Of a stretch of 25,622 nt of DNA, positions 15,174 through 23,808 are shown in pieces; position 1 is the stretch's first letter; each line of letters begins with the position of its first letter. Made by a program: the position numbers and the translations under genes. The stretch is from JARRKU01 sp050288425 (GTDB lineage: Bacteria; Desulfobacterota; Desulfobacteria; Desulfobacterales; Desulfosarcinaceae), in the NCBI GenBank assembly GCA_050288425.1, contig JBNKDU010000062.1:1-25622 (forward strand). Reading direction: 5' to 3'. Below the pieces are notes generated by a model, which saw nothing but the letters and a program-made list of their open reading frames with translations, did no database searches and was not told where the DNA came from.

Positions 15174-17101
15174 CCCGTGCCCTCCATGGTGTAAAAACAG
15201 ATGGTGGTCCGCACCGTGGCAGACTGGCCGTCCTGGTACTGGTAGCAGGCCTCGACCGCTTTTTCACTGGTGTTTTCGTCGTACAGCGCTTCGTACAGGT
15301 CCTCGTACTTCTCGCGCACGAACTTGCGTCGGATCTTGCCGGTCTTGGTCAGTTCGCCGTCATCCACGTCCAGCAGTTTGTAGAGGATGGCGAAGCGCCT
15401 GATCACGAAGTGCTTCTGCTCGGCGCGGCGGTTGATGTCTTCCACCTCGCCGTAGACCAGTTTGGCCACCTCGGGCTTGGCGGACAGGTCCATGAAGGTG
15501 GTGTACGAGATGCCCCGGTCCTCGGCCCATTTGCCCACCACGATGGGGTCGATGTTCACCAGGGCGGTGACATGGGGCTTGCCGTCGCCGAAGATCACCG
15601 CCTCCTTGATATAGGGGCTGAACTTGAGTTTGTTCTCCAGGAACATGGGGCTGAACATCTCTCCGTCGATGTTGTGCATCACGTCCGCGAGGCGGTCGAT
15701 GACCACCAGGTGGCCGTGCTCGTCGATGTAGCCGGCATCGCCGGAATGGAGCCAGCCCCCCTCCAGCAGTTCGGCGGTCTTGTCGGGCAGTTTGTAGTAC
15801 CCCGGGGTGACCGACGGCGAGCGGGAGAGGATTTCGCCCGCCTCGGAGATCCTGCATTCGGTGTTGGGCAGCGGCTTGCCCACGGTGTCGGGCCGTATGT
15901 CGCCGTCGCGGTGCATGTAGGCGATGCCCACGATTTCGGTCTGGCCGTAAATCTGCTTCAGGTTGACGCCCATGGCCTGGTAGAAGGTGAACAGCTCCGG
16001 CCCCAGGGCGGCGCCGCCGGTATAGGCCCGGCGGAGGCGCAGCAGGCCGATCTGGTTGATCAGCGGGCGGAAGATCATGTGGTGGCCCAGCCAGGCCCGG
16101 ATCCGGAGACCCGGGGGCATGGGCCGGCCGGACATGCGAAAGCCGGCGGCGGTTTCGCCCACCTTGATGAAGTAGTTGTACAGCAGCCGGTTGAGCCAAT
16201 AGGATTCGTCGATCTTGAGCCAGATCTGGGAGCGGATGGTCTCGTAGATCCGCGGCGCGCCGAACATGAAGTGGGGGCCGATCTCCTTGAGGTCTTCCAT
16301 GGCGGTCTCCACCGACTCGGGAAAGTTGATGGTGATGCCGGTGGCCATGGCCACGCCGAAGGAGTTCATCTGCTCGCCGATCCAGGCGAAGGGCAGAAAG
16401 GAGACATACTCGTCCGTGTCTTCCAGGGGATCGGCCTCGCAAAGCTGCAGGCCCATGCTGATGAAGTTCCGGTGGGTCAGCATGGTGCCTTTGGACAGGC
16501 CGGTGGTGCCCGACGTCAGGCAGAGGTGGCAGACGTCTTCGGGCCTGCCGCGGTCCACCAGGGCTTCGAAATCATCGGGGTCCGCGGCGCGGGCCTCCTC
16601 GCCCAGGCGGTAGATCTCCTCGATGAAGACGAACCACTCGTCGCTCCGGTAACCGCGCATGCCCCTCGGATCTTCATAGATGACCCGCCGGACCCGGGGC
16701 ACCCGGTCTCGGATTTCCACCAGTTTGTCCACCTGTTCCTGGTCGTCGCAGAAGACGAACCCGACCTCCAGGTAGTTGAGCAGCTGGGAGATTTCGTCGG
16801 GCATGGTGGTCTGGTAGATGGCCACGGAAATGCCGCCCACGGCCTGGGCGCCGATGGCCGTGAAGAGCATCTCCGGCAGGTTGTCGCCGATCAGGGCGAT
16901 GACGTCGCCTTTCTGCAGGCCCAGCTTCTGCAGCCCCAGGCCGGTCTTGCGGACATAATCGTAATAGTCGTTCCAGGTGTAGCAGTTCCAGCGGCCGAAA
17001 TCCTTTTCCCGCAGGGCCACCTTGTCGCCGGTCCGCTGCACCCGCCAGCGAAGCAGTTGCGGAATGGTCAGCTCCATCAATTGGTCCGTACCCGCTGTCA
17101 T
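15170..17101 (-). CDS. Long-chain-type acyl-CoA ligase (AMP-forming) within the liv operon
   Basis: The 643-residue protein belongs to the long-chain acyl-CoA synthetase group of ANL enzymes. The phosphate loop is TSGTTGLSKG (196-205), followed later by YGQTEI, the HSGDAGYIDEHGHLVVIDR segment, and an intact C-terminal catalytic lysine motif (LTKTGKIRRKFV, near residue 600). It activates a carboxylic acid with ATP and CoA. It sits between livG and livH, starting 3 bases after livG and overlapping livH, so synthesis is tied to the transporter. This suggests that the imported substrate, or a product, is trapped as a CoA thioester: an inference from context. The last 30 residues (after DENTSEKAVE) form a tail I cannot match to a domain. 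Chain length and substrate cannot be read from sequence. Confidence 0.92.
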   Translation of the reverse strand: MTAGTDQLMELTIPQLLRWRVQRTGDKVALREKDFGRWNCYTWNDYYDYVRKTGLGLQKLGLQKGDVIALIGDNLPEMLFTAIGAQAVGGISVAIYQTTMPDEISQLLNYLEVGFVFCDDQEQVDKLVEIRDRVPRVRRVIYEDPRGMRGYRSDEWFVFIEEIYRLGEEARAADPDDFEALVDRGRPEDVCHLCLTSGTTGLSKGTMLTHRNFISMGLQLCEADPLEDTDEYVSFLPFAWIGEQMNSFGVAMATGITINFPESVETAMEDLKEIGPHFMFGAPRIYETIRSQIWLKIDESYWLNRLLYNYFIKVGETAAGFRMSGRPMPPGLRIRAWLGHHMIFRPLINQIGLLRLRRAYTGGAALGPELFTFYQAMGVNLKQIYGQTEIVGIAYMHRDGDIRPDTVGKPLPNTECRISEAGEILSRSPSVTPGYYKLPDKTAELLEGGWLHSGDAGYIDEHGHLVVIDRLADVMHNIDGEMFSPMFLENKLKFSPYIKEAVIFGDGKPHVTALVNIDPIVVGKWAEDRGISYTTFMDLSAKPEVAKLVYGEVEDINRRAEQKHFVIRRFAILYKLLDVDDGELTKTGKIRRKFVREKYEDLYEALYDENTSEKAVEACYQYQDGQSATVRTTICFYTMEGTG

Positions 17102-17104
17102 CGA

Positions 17105-17866
<762 letters not shown>

Positions 17867-17910
17867 GGACCTCCCGCTCGGTAAGGGGAAAACAACCGGA
17901 CGACGGGTCA

Positions 17911-17939
17911 AGTATGGGTTTGGGGGACAAAAATGTCAA
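17911..17939 (-). promoter_or_regulatory. Promoter of the livG operon
   Basis: On the minus strand, TTGACA (17934-17939) is followed after exactly 17 bases by CATACT (17911-17916), a good sigma-70-type pair about 45 bases upstream of the livG ATG. It lies just beyond the terminator of the sensor gene, which supports a separate transcription start for the transporter operon. Confidence 0.7.
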
Positions 17940-17960
17940 GTTGATAAAACAGCGGTAAAA

Positions 17961-17979
17961 TAGCGGGAATATCCCGCTA
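17961..17979 (-). terminator. Intrinsic terminator of the GAF-PAS-LuxR gene
   Basis: TAGCGGGA (17961-17968) and TCCCGCTA (17972-17979) form a perfect 8-bp stem with a 3-base loop; on the minus strand it is followed by TTTTA. The regulator's TAG stop is part of the stem. Confidence 0.65.
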
Positions 17980-19539
17980 CTCTTCGAAGGTCAACAAGTG
18001 GGCCTGGAGGTTGACGGAGGTATTGGTCAGGTTGAGTTTCTTGCGGATGTTGTGGCGGTGGTAGAGGATGGTGTTCCTGGAAACCAGCATGATTTCGGCC
18101 ATTTCCTTGTTGGTCCTGCCCTCCTTGACCAGGTTGGCCACCCGGATTTCGGTGGGGGTCAGTTGGCCGAAGCGGGTGGAGAGGCGGTTGACGAACGGCG
18201 AAACGATATTGTCCAGGTTGGATTCCAGGATGTTCACCAGGCTCCGCTGCCGGGGGTTCAGGGCCGTGCGCCCGAGCTGCTCCAGGTAGGGGGTCACCAT
18301 CTCCTTGACGTTGGCCAGGAAGGTGCTCTGCAGTTCGTTGCGGTCCTCTCCGCGCTGCTTGAGCAGCACCCGCAGGGCCGTGTTGACCTCTTCGAGGTGC
18401 TGGGACTGGGCCTGCAGCTCCTTTTCCCGGCCGCGCAGCTTCTCCTCCGCCCGGCGGCGCTCCTCCACTTCGTTGGCCAGCTCGGCGGTGCGTTCCTGCA
18501 CCAGCGCCTCCAGGTGGTCCTGGGAGTCGCGCAGGGCCTGCTCGGCCCGCTTGCGGGCGGTGATGTCCCGCAGGGTGACGATGTTGCCGGCGTTTTCGCC
18601 CTGCTCGTTGGTATAGAGGCAGGAGCTGATCTGGATTTCCAGCCGCCGGCCGTCCCGGGTCAGGCGCTGGGTCTCGAACAGGCTGATCTTCTCGCCCCGC
18701 AGCATGGCCTCGATGGCGGTGCGGGTTTCGGGCCATGCTTCCGGCGGCACGAAGTCGATCTGCTTGCCCAGCAGTTCGTCCCGGGACATGCCGAAGGTCT
18801 GCTCGAAGGCCGGATTGACATAGGTGGCCACCCCCTCCATGTCGTAGACCACGATGGGATCGGGGGAGGACTCCAGGAAATTGCGGTAGCGCCGCTCGCT
18901 CTGGCGGATGCGGGCCTCGGCCTTCTGCCGCTCCTCCAGCTCCTGCCGCACCTTGGTGTAGAGCTCGGCCTTCTCCAGGGCCAGCAGGGCCAGGGCGGCG
19001 AACCGCTCCAGGATGGTGATGCTCTCCTGGTCGAAGCGCTTGTCCGGGGCCATGTGTCCCAGGCCGATCACCCCCTGCACCCGCCGGCCCAGCTTCAGCG
19101 GGATGCCCACCGCCGACCGGACCGGCTCCAGGGCGGTGTCGCTCAGCCGGTGGGGCCAGTTGCGGTAGTCGTCCACCAGCATGGGCTGGCCGCTGGCCCA
19201 TACCTTGCCGCTGAGCCCCTCGCCCCGGCGCACCGTCAGGCCCAGCTGGTCGCTGAAGAATCCCATGCCCACCTGGATCTCCATGCGTTCGCCGTCGTCG
19301 GAGCGCAGGAAGATATAGCCGTGGTCCGAGCCGGCCAGCACGGCGGCGCGCTCCAGGATGGTCTGCAGCAGCTCCTGGGTGTCCAGCTTGCTGATCAGGC
19401 CCAGGGAGGTCTCGTGGAGGGTGCGCAGGTATTCATTGCGGCGCTGGATGGCCTGTTCGGCGGCCAGCAGCTTGCGGGACTGCTGGCTCAGGGTCTCGAC
19501 CTTGCGGGCCAGCTCTTCGTAGGTGGGTTTGGCGTTCAA
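17977..19539 (-). CDS. GAF-PAS sensor with LuxR-type DNA-binding domain
   Basis: The 520-residue soluble protein has, in order, an N-terminal coiled region (1-45, starting MNAKPTYEELARKVE as in many Desulfobacterota sensors), a GAF domain (about 50-195), a PAS domain with S-box style text (about 217-335: ESSPDPIVVYDMEG, then NIVTLRDITARKRAE), a Glu/Arg-rich coiled coil (about 335-395), a connecting helical part and a LuxR-type helix-turn-helix (about 455-515: LTPTEIRVANLVKEGRTNKEMAE, split here). No kinase domain is present, so signal sensing and DNA binding are in one protein. It lies directly upstream of the liv operon and may regulate it. The best start is a TTG at 19539 within a heptamer repeat, with no strong ribosome site; upstream in-frame codons hit a stop. 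Start confidence is low. Confidence 0.85.
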   Translation of the reverse strand: MNAKPTYEELARKVETLSQQSRKLLAAEQAIQRRNEYLRTLHETSLGLISKLDTQELLQTILERAAVLAGSDHGYIFLRSDDGERMEIQVGMGFFSDQLGLTVRRGEGLSGKVWASGQPMLVDDYRNWPHRLSDTALEPVRSAVGIPLKLGRRVQGVIGLGHMAPDKRFDQESITILERFAALALLALEKAELYTKVRQELEERQKAEARIRQSERRYRNFLESSPDPIVVYDMEGVATYVNPAFEQTFGMSRDELLGKQIDFVPPEAWPETRTAIEAMLRGEKISLFETQRLTRDGRRLEIQISSCLYTNEQGENAGNIVTLRDITARKRAEQALRDSQDHLEALVQERTAELANEVEERRRAEEKLRGREKELQAQSQHLEEVNTALRVLLKQRGEDRNELQSTFLANVKEMVTPYLEQLGRTALNPRQRSLVNILESNLDNIVSPFVNRLSTRFGQLTPTEIRVANLVKEGRTNKEMAEIMLVSRNTILYHRHNIRKKLNLTNTSVNLQAHLLTFEE

Positions 19540-19561
19540 GGTTCAGGGTTCATGGTTCATC
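19534..19561. repeat. Four 7-base tandem repeats at the sensor start
   Basis: Units GTTCAAG, GTTCAGG, GTTCATG and GTTCATC follow one another on the + strand (GTTCA conserved). On the coding strand they read as TGAAC-type units, and the last one supplies the TTG start codon. Two upstream ATGs in the units open only five-codon frames ending in TGA. Confidence 0.6.
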
Positions 19562-19596
19562 GTTTGTTTCATATAGCAATGCATCACGCCACAAGC

Positions 19597-19620
19597 GTAG
19601 GGCCGGCCTCCGCGCCGGCC
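19597..19620 (+). repeat. REP-like palindromic element, copy 2
   Basis: A GTAG head is followed by GGCCGGC, loop CTCCGC and GCCGGCC. All 24 bases are identical to copy 3 at 23998. It sits between the LOG-family gene and the sensor gene. Confidence 0.7.
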
Positions 19621-19642
19621 GGGTATGGAATCCCATATTCAC

Positions 19643-20293
19643 TCATACGATCACAATACGCTTGACCGTTTGCACGATCTCCGCGGGGTCGTCCAGGATC
19701 TGGACGATGTCCAGGTCCTTGGCCGAGATCTTTCCCGCGTCGAGCAGCCGTTCCCTGATCCAGTCGATCAGCCCGGACCAGTACTCGCTGCCCACCAGGA
19801 TGATGGGAAACGGCTTGATCCGTCGGGTCTGGATCAGGGTCATGACCTCGAAAATCTCGTCCAGGGTGCCGAACCCCCCGGGCATGCCGATATATGCCGC
19901 GGCATACTTGATGAACATCACCTTGCGGATGAAAAAATACTTGAACTCCAGTTGGCGATTGGCAAAGGAATTGGGCTTCTGCTCGAAGGGCAGGCGGATG
20001 TTGAGCCCCACCGACCGGCCGCCGGCTTCGGTCGCCCCCTTGTTGGCCGCCTCCATGATGCCCCCGCCGCCGCCGGTGATCACGGTAAACCCCTCGGCGG
20101 CGAACCGGGCGGCGATGTCCCGGGCGTGGTTGTACGTGGGATCGTCGGGCCGGGTGCGGGCCGAGCCGAAGATGCTCACCGCCGGCCCGATATCGTGCAG
20201 CCCCTCGACCCCTTCCACGAACTCGCCCAGAATCTTGAACAGGCGCCACGACTCGCCCAACTTGAAATCGTCGATGAGAAATTGTTGTTCCAT
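19643..20293 (-). CDS. LOG-family protein (nucleoside monophosphate phosphoribohydrolase-like)
   Basis: The 216-residue protein has the LOG/TIGR00730 Rossmann-like pattern: VSIFGSAR (39-46), VITGGGGGIMEAANKGA (71-87) and the defining PGGFGTLDE (138-146), with Arg123-Lys124 upstream. Family members cleave the N-glycosidic bond of nucleoside 5'-monophosphates such as cytokinin ribotides; older annotations call them lysine decarboxylases, which is wrong for this motif. The physiological substrate here is unknown. ATG 20293 is chosen because GAGG lies 6 bases upstream; a GTG at 20308 would add five residues. It is divergent from the HPr gene. Confidence 0.9.
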   Translation of the reverse strand: MEQQFLIDDFKLGESWRLFKILGEFVEGVEGLHDIGPAVSIFGSARTRPDDPTYNHARDIAARFAAEGFTVITGGGGGIMEAANKGATEAGGRSVGLNIRLPFEQKPNSFANRQLEFKYFFIRKVMFIKYAAAYIGMPGGFGTLDEIFEVMTLIQTRRIKPFPIILVGSEYWSGLIDWIRERLLDAGKISAKDLDIVQILDDPAEIVQTVKRIVIV

Positions 20294-20369
20294 GCAGAAC
20301 CTCGGCACTTGTGCTATATTGGTTGGGCTCTATCTATCGACATCCAGGGGCAAAGTCAATGAAACCGCA

Positions 20370-20398
20370 TTGACATGCGCCATGGTGAATGGTAAATA
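20370..20398 (+). promoter_or_regulatory. Candidate promoter of the HPr-enzyme I-smpB operon
   Basis: TTGACA (20370-20375) is followed after 17 bases by TAAATA (20393-20398), a moderate -10. It lies in the divergent region shared with the LOG-family gene and just ahead of the HPr start codon. Confidence 0.5.
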
Positions 20399-20413
20399 TC
20401 CACGTTTTATTAA

Positions 20414-20731
20414 ATGCATCTGCCCAAGACCCATCAGGCTCAACCTGAAATGCCATCAGCAACAACACCTCTCTGGCGGGACGTGACCATCCTCAACGAA
20501 CTGGGTCTGCACGCCCGGACCGCCGCCAAGGTGGCCAAGGCCGCCCATAAGGCCGTCGGCCGCATCTGGCTGCAGGCCGGCGGGGAGCGGGTGGATGCCG
20601 GCGAGATCATCGACATCCTCACCCTGGCCGCCGGCAAGGGCGACCGGGTGAGAATCGAGGCCGAAACCCAGGCCGACCAGAAGGTGTTGGAAGAAATTAC
20701 GGCGCTCTTTGCCGACGGTTTTGGAGAGTAG
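20414..20731 (+). CDS. HPr-family phosphocarrier protein
   Basis: The 105-residue protein is an HPr domain (from about WRDVTILNELGLHAR to the end) with a 20-residue N-terminal addition. The phosphorylated histidine lies in GLHARTAAKVAK. It accepts phosphate from enzyme I and passes it on. The position corresponding to the regulatory Ser46 of Gram-positive HPr is Glu (AGEIIDILTLAAGKG), so HPr-kinase control through that site is not possible. The start is uncertain: ATG 20414 would lie only some ten bases after the candidate transcription start, while the in-frame ATG 20450 gives a more normal HPr length; neither has a clear ribosome site. It ends five bases before the enzyme I ATG, so both are one operon. 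Confidence 0.88.
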   Translation: MHLPKTHQAQPEMPSATTPLWRDVTILNELGLHARTAAKVAKAAHKAVGRIWLQAGGERVDAGEIIDILTLAAGKGDRVRIEAETQADQKVLEEITALFADGFGE

Positions 20732-20735
20732 CTCC

Positions 20736-22514
20736 ATGCAGGAGAATCAAAACAAGGAGAGGCTTTTGTACGGGATCGGGGGCTCCCCCGGCATCTGTAT
20801 CGGCAAGGCCTACCTGGTGGACAAACGCGGGGTCGACGTGGTGCCCAAGGTGGCCATCCCCAAGAACAGGCTCAATGCCGAGAAGACCCGTTTCAAGGCG
20901 GCGGTCAAGAAGGCCACCGACGAACTGCACCAGATCATCGAGGACACCCCGGAAGAACTGCGCGAACACGCCCAGATCCTGGAGACCCACGCCGTCCTGC
21001 TCAAGGACAAGATGCTCTACGGCCGCACCATCGAGACCATCGAAAGCCAGGGCATCAACGCCGAGTGGGCCCTGAAGACCGTCATCTCCCGGCTGCGCCC
21101 CATGTTCGAGGGCATGGCCGACGCTTACCTGCGCGACCGGGCCGAGGACCTGGTCCACGTTTCCGACCGCATCATCAAACACCTGGTGGGCGCCGAGGAC
21201 GAGAACATCGGCCGGATCGACAAGCGCGTCATCCTGGTGGCCCGCAACCTCTCCCCCGCGGAAACCAGCCAGATCCAGCTGGAACGGGTCATGGGCTTCG
21301 TCACCGACGGCGGCGGCCGCACCTCCCACACCAGCATCATCGCCCGCAGCCTGGAAATTCCGGCCGTGCTGGGCCTGGAAAAGGCCACCCGCGAGATTCA
21401 GAACGACGATATCATCATCGTCGACGGCACCGCCGGCGTGGTGGTGGTCAACCCCAGCGACGCCACCCTCATCGAGGCCGAGCGACGCAAGGCCGAATAC
21501 GAGGAACGGCGCGCCCATTTCGTGCGCAGCAGCCATCTTCCGGCCGAAACCCGGGACGGCATGCGCTTTCCCGTGATGGGCAACATCGAACTGCCCGAGG
21601 AGGTGGTGGGCGTCCTGGACAAGGGCGGGGACGGCATCGGCCTCTACCGCACCGAATTCCAGTATATGTCCCGGGCCGTCTTTCCCAGCGAGGAGGAGCT
21701 TTTCGAAAACTACAAAGGGGTCATGGAGGTCATGCACGGCCGGCCGGTCACCATCCGCACCCTGGACATCAACGGGGACAAGGCCGTGGCCTACGCGCCC
21801 CAGGAGGACGAAGTCAATCCCGTCCTGGGCCTGCGTGCCATCCGCTATTGCCTGCAGAAGCCCGATGTGTTCAAGACCCAGTTGCGGGCCATCCTGCGGG
21901 CCGCCAGCTACGGTCATATGCGCATCCTGGTGCCCATGATCTCCAACATGAACGAGATTTTCGCCACCAAGAAGATCCTCGCCGAAGTGGAATCCTCCCT
22001 GAAAAAGGATGGGTTGCCTTACGGCCGCGACGTGCGGCTGGGCGTCATGATCGAGGTGCCCTCGGCCGCCATCATGGCCGACGCCATCTGCCGCGAAGTG
22101 GATTTCCTGAGCATCGGCACCAACGACCTGATCCAGTACACCATGGCCATCGACCGGGGCAACCGCCACGTGGCCCATCTGTACAACGCCCTGCATCCGG
22201 CCGTGATCCGGCTGCTGAAAATCGTCACCGACGCCGGCCGCAACAACCGCGTGCCTGTGTTCATGTGCGGCGAGATGGCCGGCGAAGCCATTTACCTGCC
22301 CATCCTGGTGGGCCTGGGCCTGGACGAGTTCAGCACCAACCCCCAGGCCATTCCCGTGGTCAAGAACGGCATCCGCAGCCTCAACGGCGCCGACAGCCGG
22401 GACTTCGTGGCCAGGGTCCTGAAACTGACCACCGTCCAGCAGGTCGAACAAATGGTATACGATACCTACGGCGACCTGCTCAACAACAGCAACCACCAAC
22501 AGTGGGGGCAATGA
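20736..22514 (+). CDS. ptsI: Phosphoenolpyruvate-protein phosphotransferase (PTS enzyme I)
   Basis: The 592-residue protein has the full enzyme I layout: N-terminal HPr-binding helical domain, the swivelling phosphohistidine domain with GGRTSHTSIIAR (His198), and the C-terminal PEP-binding barrel with GLYRTEFQYM, the segment VGVMIEVPSAAIMAD-like (here LGVMIEVPSAAIMAD), SIGTNDLIQY and the active-site Cys in VFMCGEMAG. It takes phosphate from PEP and transfers it to HPr. No enzyme II component is in the window, so its role may be regulatory or it may serve an EIIA encoded elsewhere. ATG 20736 follows GGAGAG at 8 bases; an upstream in-frame ATG at 20709 is inside the HPr gene. It is followed after 3 bases by smpB. 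Confidence 0.95.
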   Translation: MQENQNKERLLYGIGGSPGICIGKAYLVDKRGVDVVPKVAIPKNRLNAEKTRFKAAVKKATDELHQIIEDTPEELREHAQILETHAVLLKDKMLYGRTIETIESQGINAEWALKTVISRLRPMFEGMADAYLRDRAEDLVHVSDRIIKHLVGAEDENIGRIDKRVILVARNLSPAETSQIQLERVMGFVTDGGGRTSHTSIIARSLEIPAVLGLEKATREIQNDDIIIVDGTAGVVVVNPSDATLIEAERRKAEYEERRAHFVRSSHLPAETRDGMRFPVMGNIELPEEVVGVLDKGGDGIGLYRTEFQYMSRAVFPSEEELFENYKGVMEVMHGRPVTIRTLDINGDKAVAYAPQEDEVNPVLGLRAIRYCLQKPDVFKTQLRAILRAASYGHMRILVPMISNMNEIFATKKILAEVESSLKKDGLPYGRDVRLGVMIEVPSAAIMADAICREVDFLSIGTNDLIQYTMAIDRGNRHVAHLYNALHPAVIRLLKIVTDAGRNNRVPVFMCGEMAGEAIYLPILVGLGLDEFSTNPQAIPVVKNGIRSLNGADSRDFVARVLKLTTVQQVEQMVYDTYGDLLNNSNHQQWGQ

Positions 22515-22517
22515 TCC

Positions 22518-22979
22518 GTGGCCCGGGAACATATCAAAATCATCGCCGAAAACCGCAAGGCGCGTCACGAGTACTTTATCGAAGACAAGATCGAAGCCGG
22601 CCTGGTCCTCAAGGGCACGGAAGTCAAATCCCTGCGCCAGGGCCGGGCCAATCTCAAGGACTCCTACGCCAAGGTGAAGAATGGCGAGATCTACGTCCAC
22701 CAGATGCACATCAGCCCCTACCCGTTCGCCTACTACGACAACCACGACCCCCTGCGCATCCGCAAGCTGCTGATGCACAAGTACGAGATCAAACAGCTCT
22801 ACGGCAAGCTCAACGAACGCGGCTACGCCCTGATCCCCCTGCGGCTCTACTTCCGGGAAGGCAAGGTCAAGATCCTGCTCGGCCTGGCCAAGGGCAAACG
22901 CAAATACGACAAACGCGAAACCATCCGCCGCCGGGACGAACAAAGGGACCTGGAACGGCAGCGCAAGGAGTATAAGTAG
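22518..22979 (+). CDS. smpB: SsrA-binding protein SmpB
   Basis: The 153-residue protein is a typical SmpB: N-terminal NRKARHEYFIED, the conserved GLVLKGTEVKSLRQGRANLKDSYA block (in two parts around residues 29-52), HISPY, the KLLMHKYEI segment, and a basic C-terminal tail ending RDLERQRKEYK. It binds tmRNA and brings it to stalled ribosomes for trans-translation. The start is GTG (22518), preceded by AGTGGGGG. It is translated just after enzyme I. The partner tmRNA lies about 1.3 kb downstream, separated by the bacterioferritin gene. Confidence 0.97.
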   Translation: MAREHIKIIAENRKARHEYFIEDKIEAGLVLKGTEVKSLRQGRANLKDSYAKVKNGEIYVHQMHISPYPFAYYDNHDPLRIRKLLMHKYEIKQLYGKLNERGYALIPLRLYFREGKVKILLGLAKGKRKYDKRETIRRRDEQRDLERQRKEYK

Positions 22980-23059
22980 CCGTTGCGGCCTCCCTTTGGA
23001 GATTCCACAAACTGAGACAGTGGCGCCGATAAAGGCCCTTCGCGCACGTTGAATCATTA

Positions 23060-23155
23060 ATTGGTTGATTTGTATATTGGTGAAAGGAATTTCAAATATA
23101 CGATGTGTAGACCCAAAGATTAAATAGAAAAAATTCCACTTGCCAATCAACCAAT
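23060..23155. repeat. AT-rich inverted repeat upstream of bacterioferritin
   Basis: ATTGGTTGATT (23060-23070) and AATCAACCAAT (23145-23155) are exact reverse complements, with GGAATTT (23087-23093) / AAATTCC as a further inner pair. The right arm belongs to a tandem CAATCAAC unit (23144-23159). It lies in the 289-base gap between smpB and bfr, and could be a regulatory site or the remains of an element. I see no convincing Fur box. Confidence 0.4.
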
Positions 23156-23268
23156 CAACAAATCATTCATTTCCGAAATATAACGACGGATAGCCCCGAT
23201 CCTCAAGGCAGATCCCGGGCACTCCGCCGAACCGAAATCGCAATCAACAAAACCAAGGGAGGGAATCA

Positions 23269-23808
23269 ATGGCAAAGGCATCCAAGGAAACCAGAAGAAA
23301 ACAAGTCATCGAAGTCCTCAACAAGGCCCGCGCCATGGAGCTGCAGGCCATCGGCCAGTACATGAACCAGCACTACAACCTGGACGACATGGACTACGGC
23401 GAACTGGCCGCCAAGATGAAACTCATCGCCATCGACGAAATGCGGCATGCCGAAGCCTTCGCCGAACGGATCAAGGAACTGGGTGGCGAACCCGTCCCCG
23501 GCCATAGCGGCAAAATCGTCAGCGCCCAGGCCGTGGAGAAAATCTACCCCTTCGACGCCGGCCTGGAGGACGACACCGTGGACACCTACAACCAGTTCCT
23601 CCTGGTCTGCCGCGAAAACGGCGACAGCGTCAGCATGAAACTCTTCGAACGGATCATCGACGAAGAGCAGATCCACTTCAACTATTTCGACAACATCGAC
23701 GGCCACATCCAGAAACTCGGCGACACCTACCTCGCCAAGATCGCCGGCACCCCCTCGTCCACCGGCATCGCCCCCAGCGGCTTCGTAATCACCGGCGAAG
23801 GCGCCTGA
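23269..23808 (+). CDS. bfr: Bacterioferritin (D. desulfuricans type)
   Basis: The 179-residue four-helix ferritin stores iron and protects against oxidants. All diiron-site residues are present: Glu24, Glu57, His60, Glu100, Glu133 and His136. The haem-ligand methionine is Met58 (DEMRHAEAF). The sequence closely follows the Desulfovibrio desulfuricans protein that carries iron-coproporphyrin III (ARAMEL, QYMNQHY, LDDMDYGELAA, IAIDEMRHAE, GDTYLAKIAGTPSSTG), with a one-residue offset. The cofactor type is inferred from that resemblance only. A strong ribosome site (AAGGGAGGG) precedes the ATG. It stands alone between smpB and tmRNA and is followed by a C-rich region. Confidence 0.95.
   Translation: MAKASKETRRKQVIEVLNKARAMELQAIGQYMNQHYNLDDMDYGELAAKMKLIAIDEMRHAEAFAERIKELGGEPVPGHSGKIVSAQAVEKIYPFDAGLEDDTVDTYNQFLLVCRENGDSVSMKLFERIIDEEQIHFNYFDNIDGHIQKLGDTYLAKIAGTPSSTGIAPSGFVITGEGA

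Noticed and set aside
11799..15194. A 1131-codon open frame on the + strand opposite livK, livM and livH
   Set aside because: It is antisense to three well-supported transporter genes; its product is Gly/His/Asp/Val-rich with no domain pattern, as expected from the complement of GC-rich coding sequence lacking stops.
23040..23110. A Fur box upstream of bacterioferritin
   Set aside because: The AT-rich segment near 23051-23070 matches the GATAAT-type consensus only loosely.
20697..23150. An 817-codon minus-strand frame opposite ptsI and smpB
   Set aside because: Both sense genes are certain. The frame is a shadow of their codon bias.
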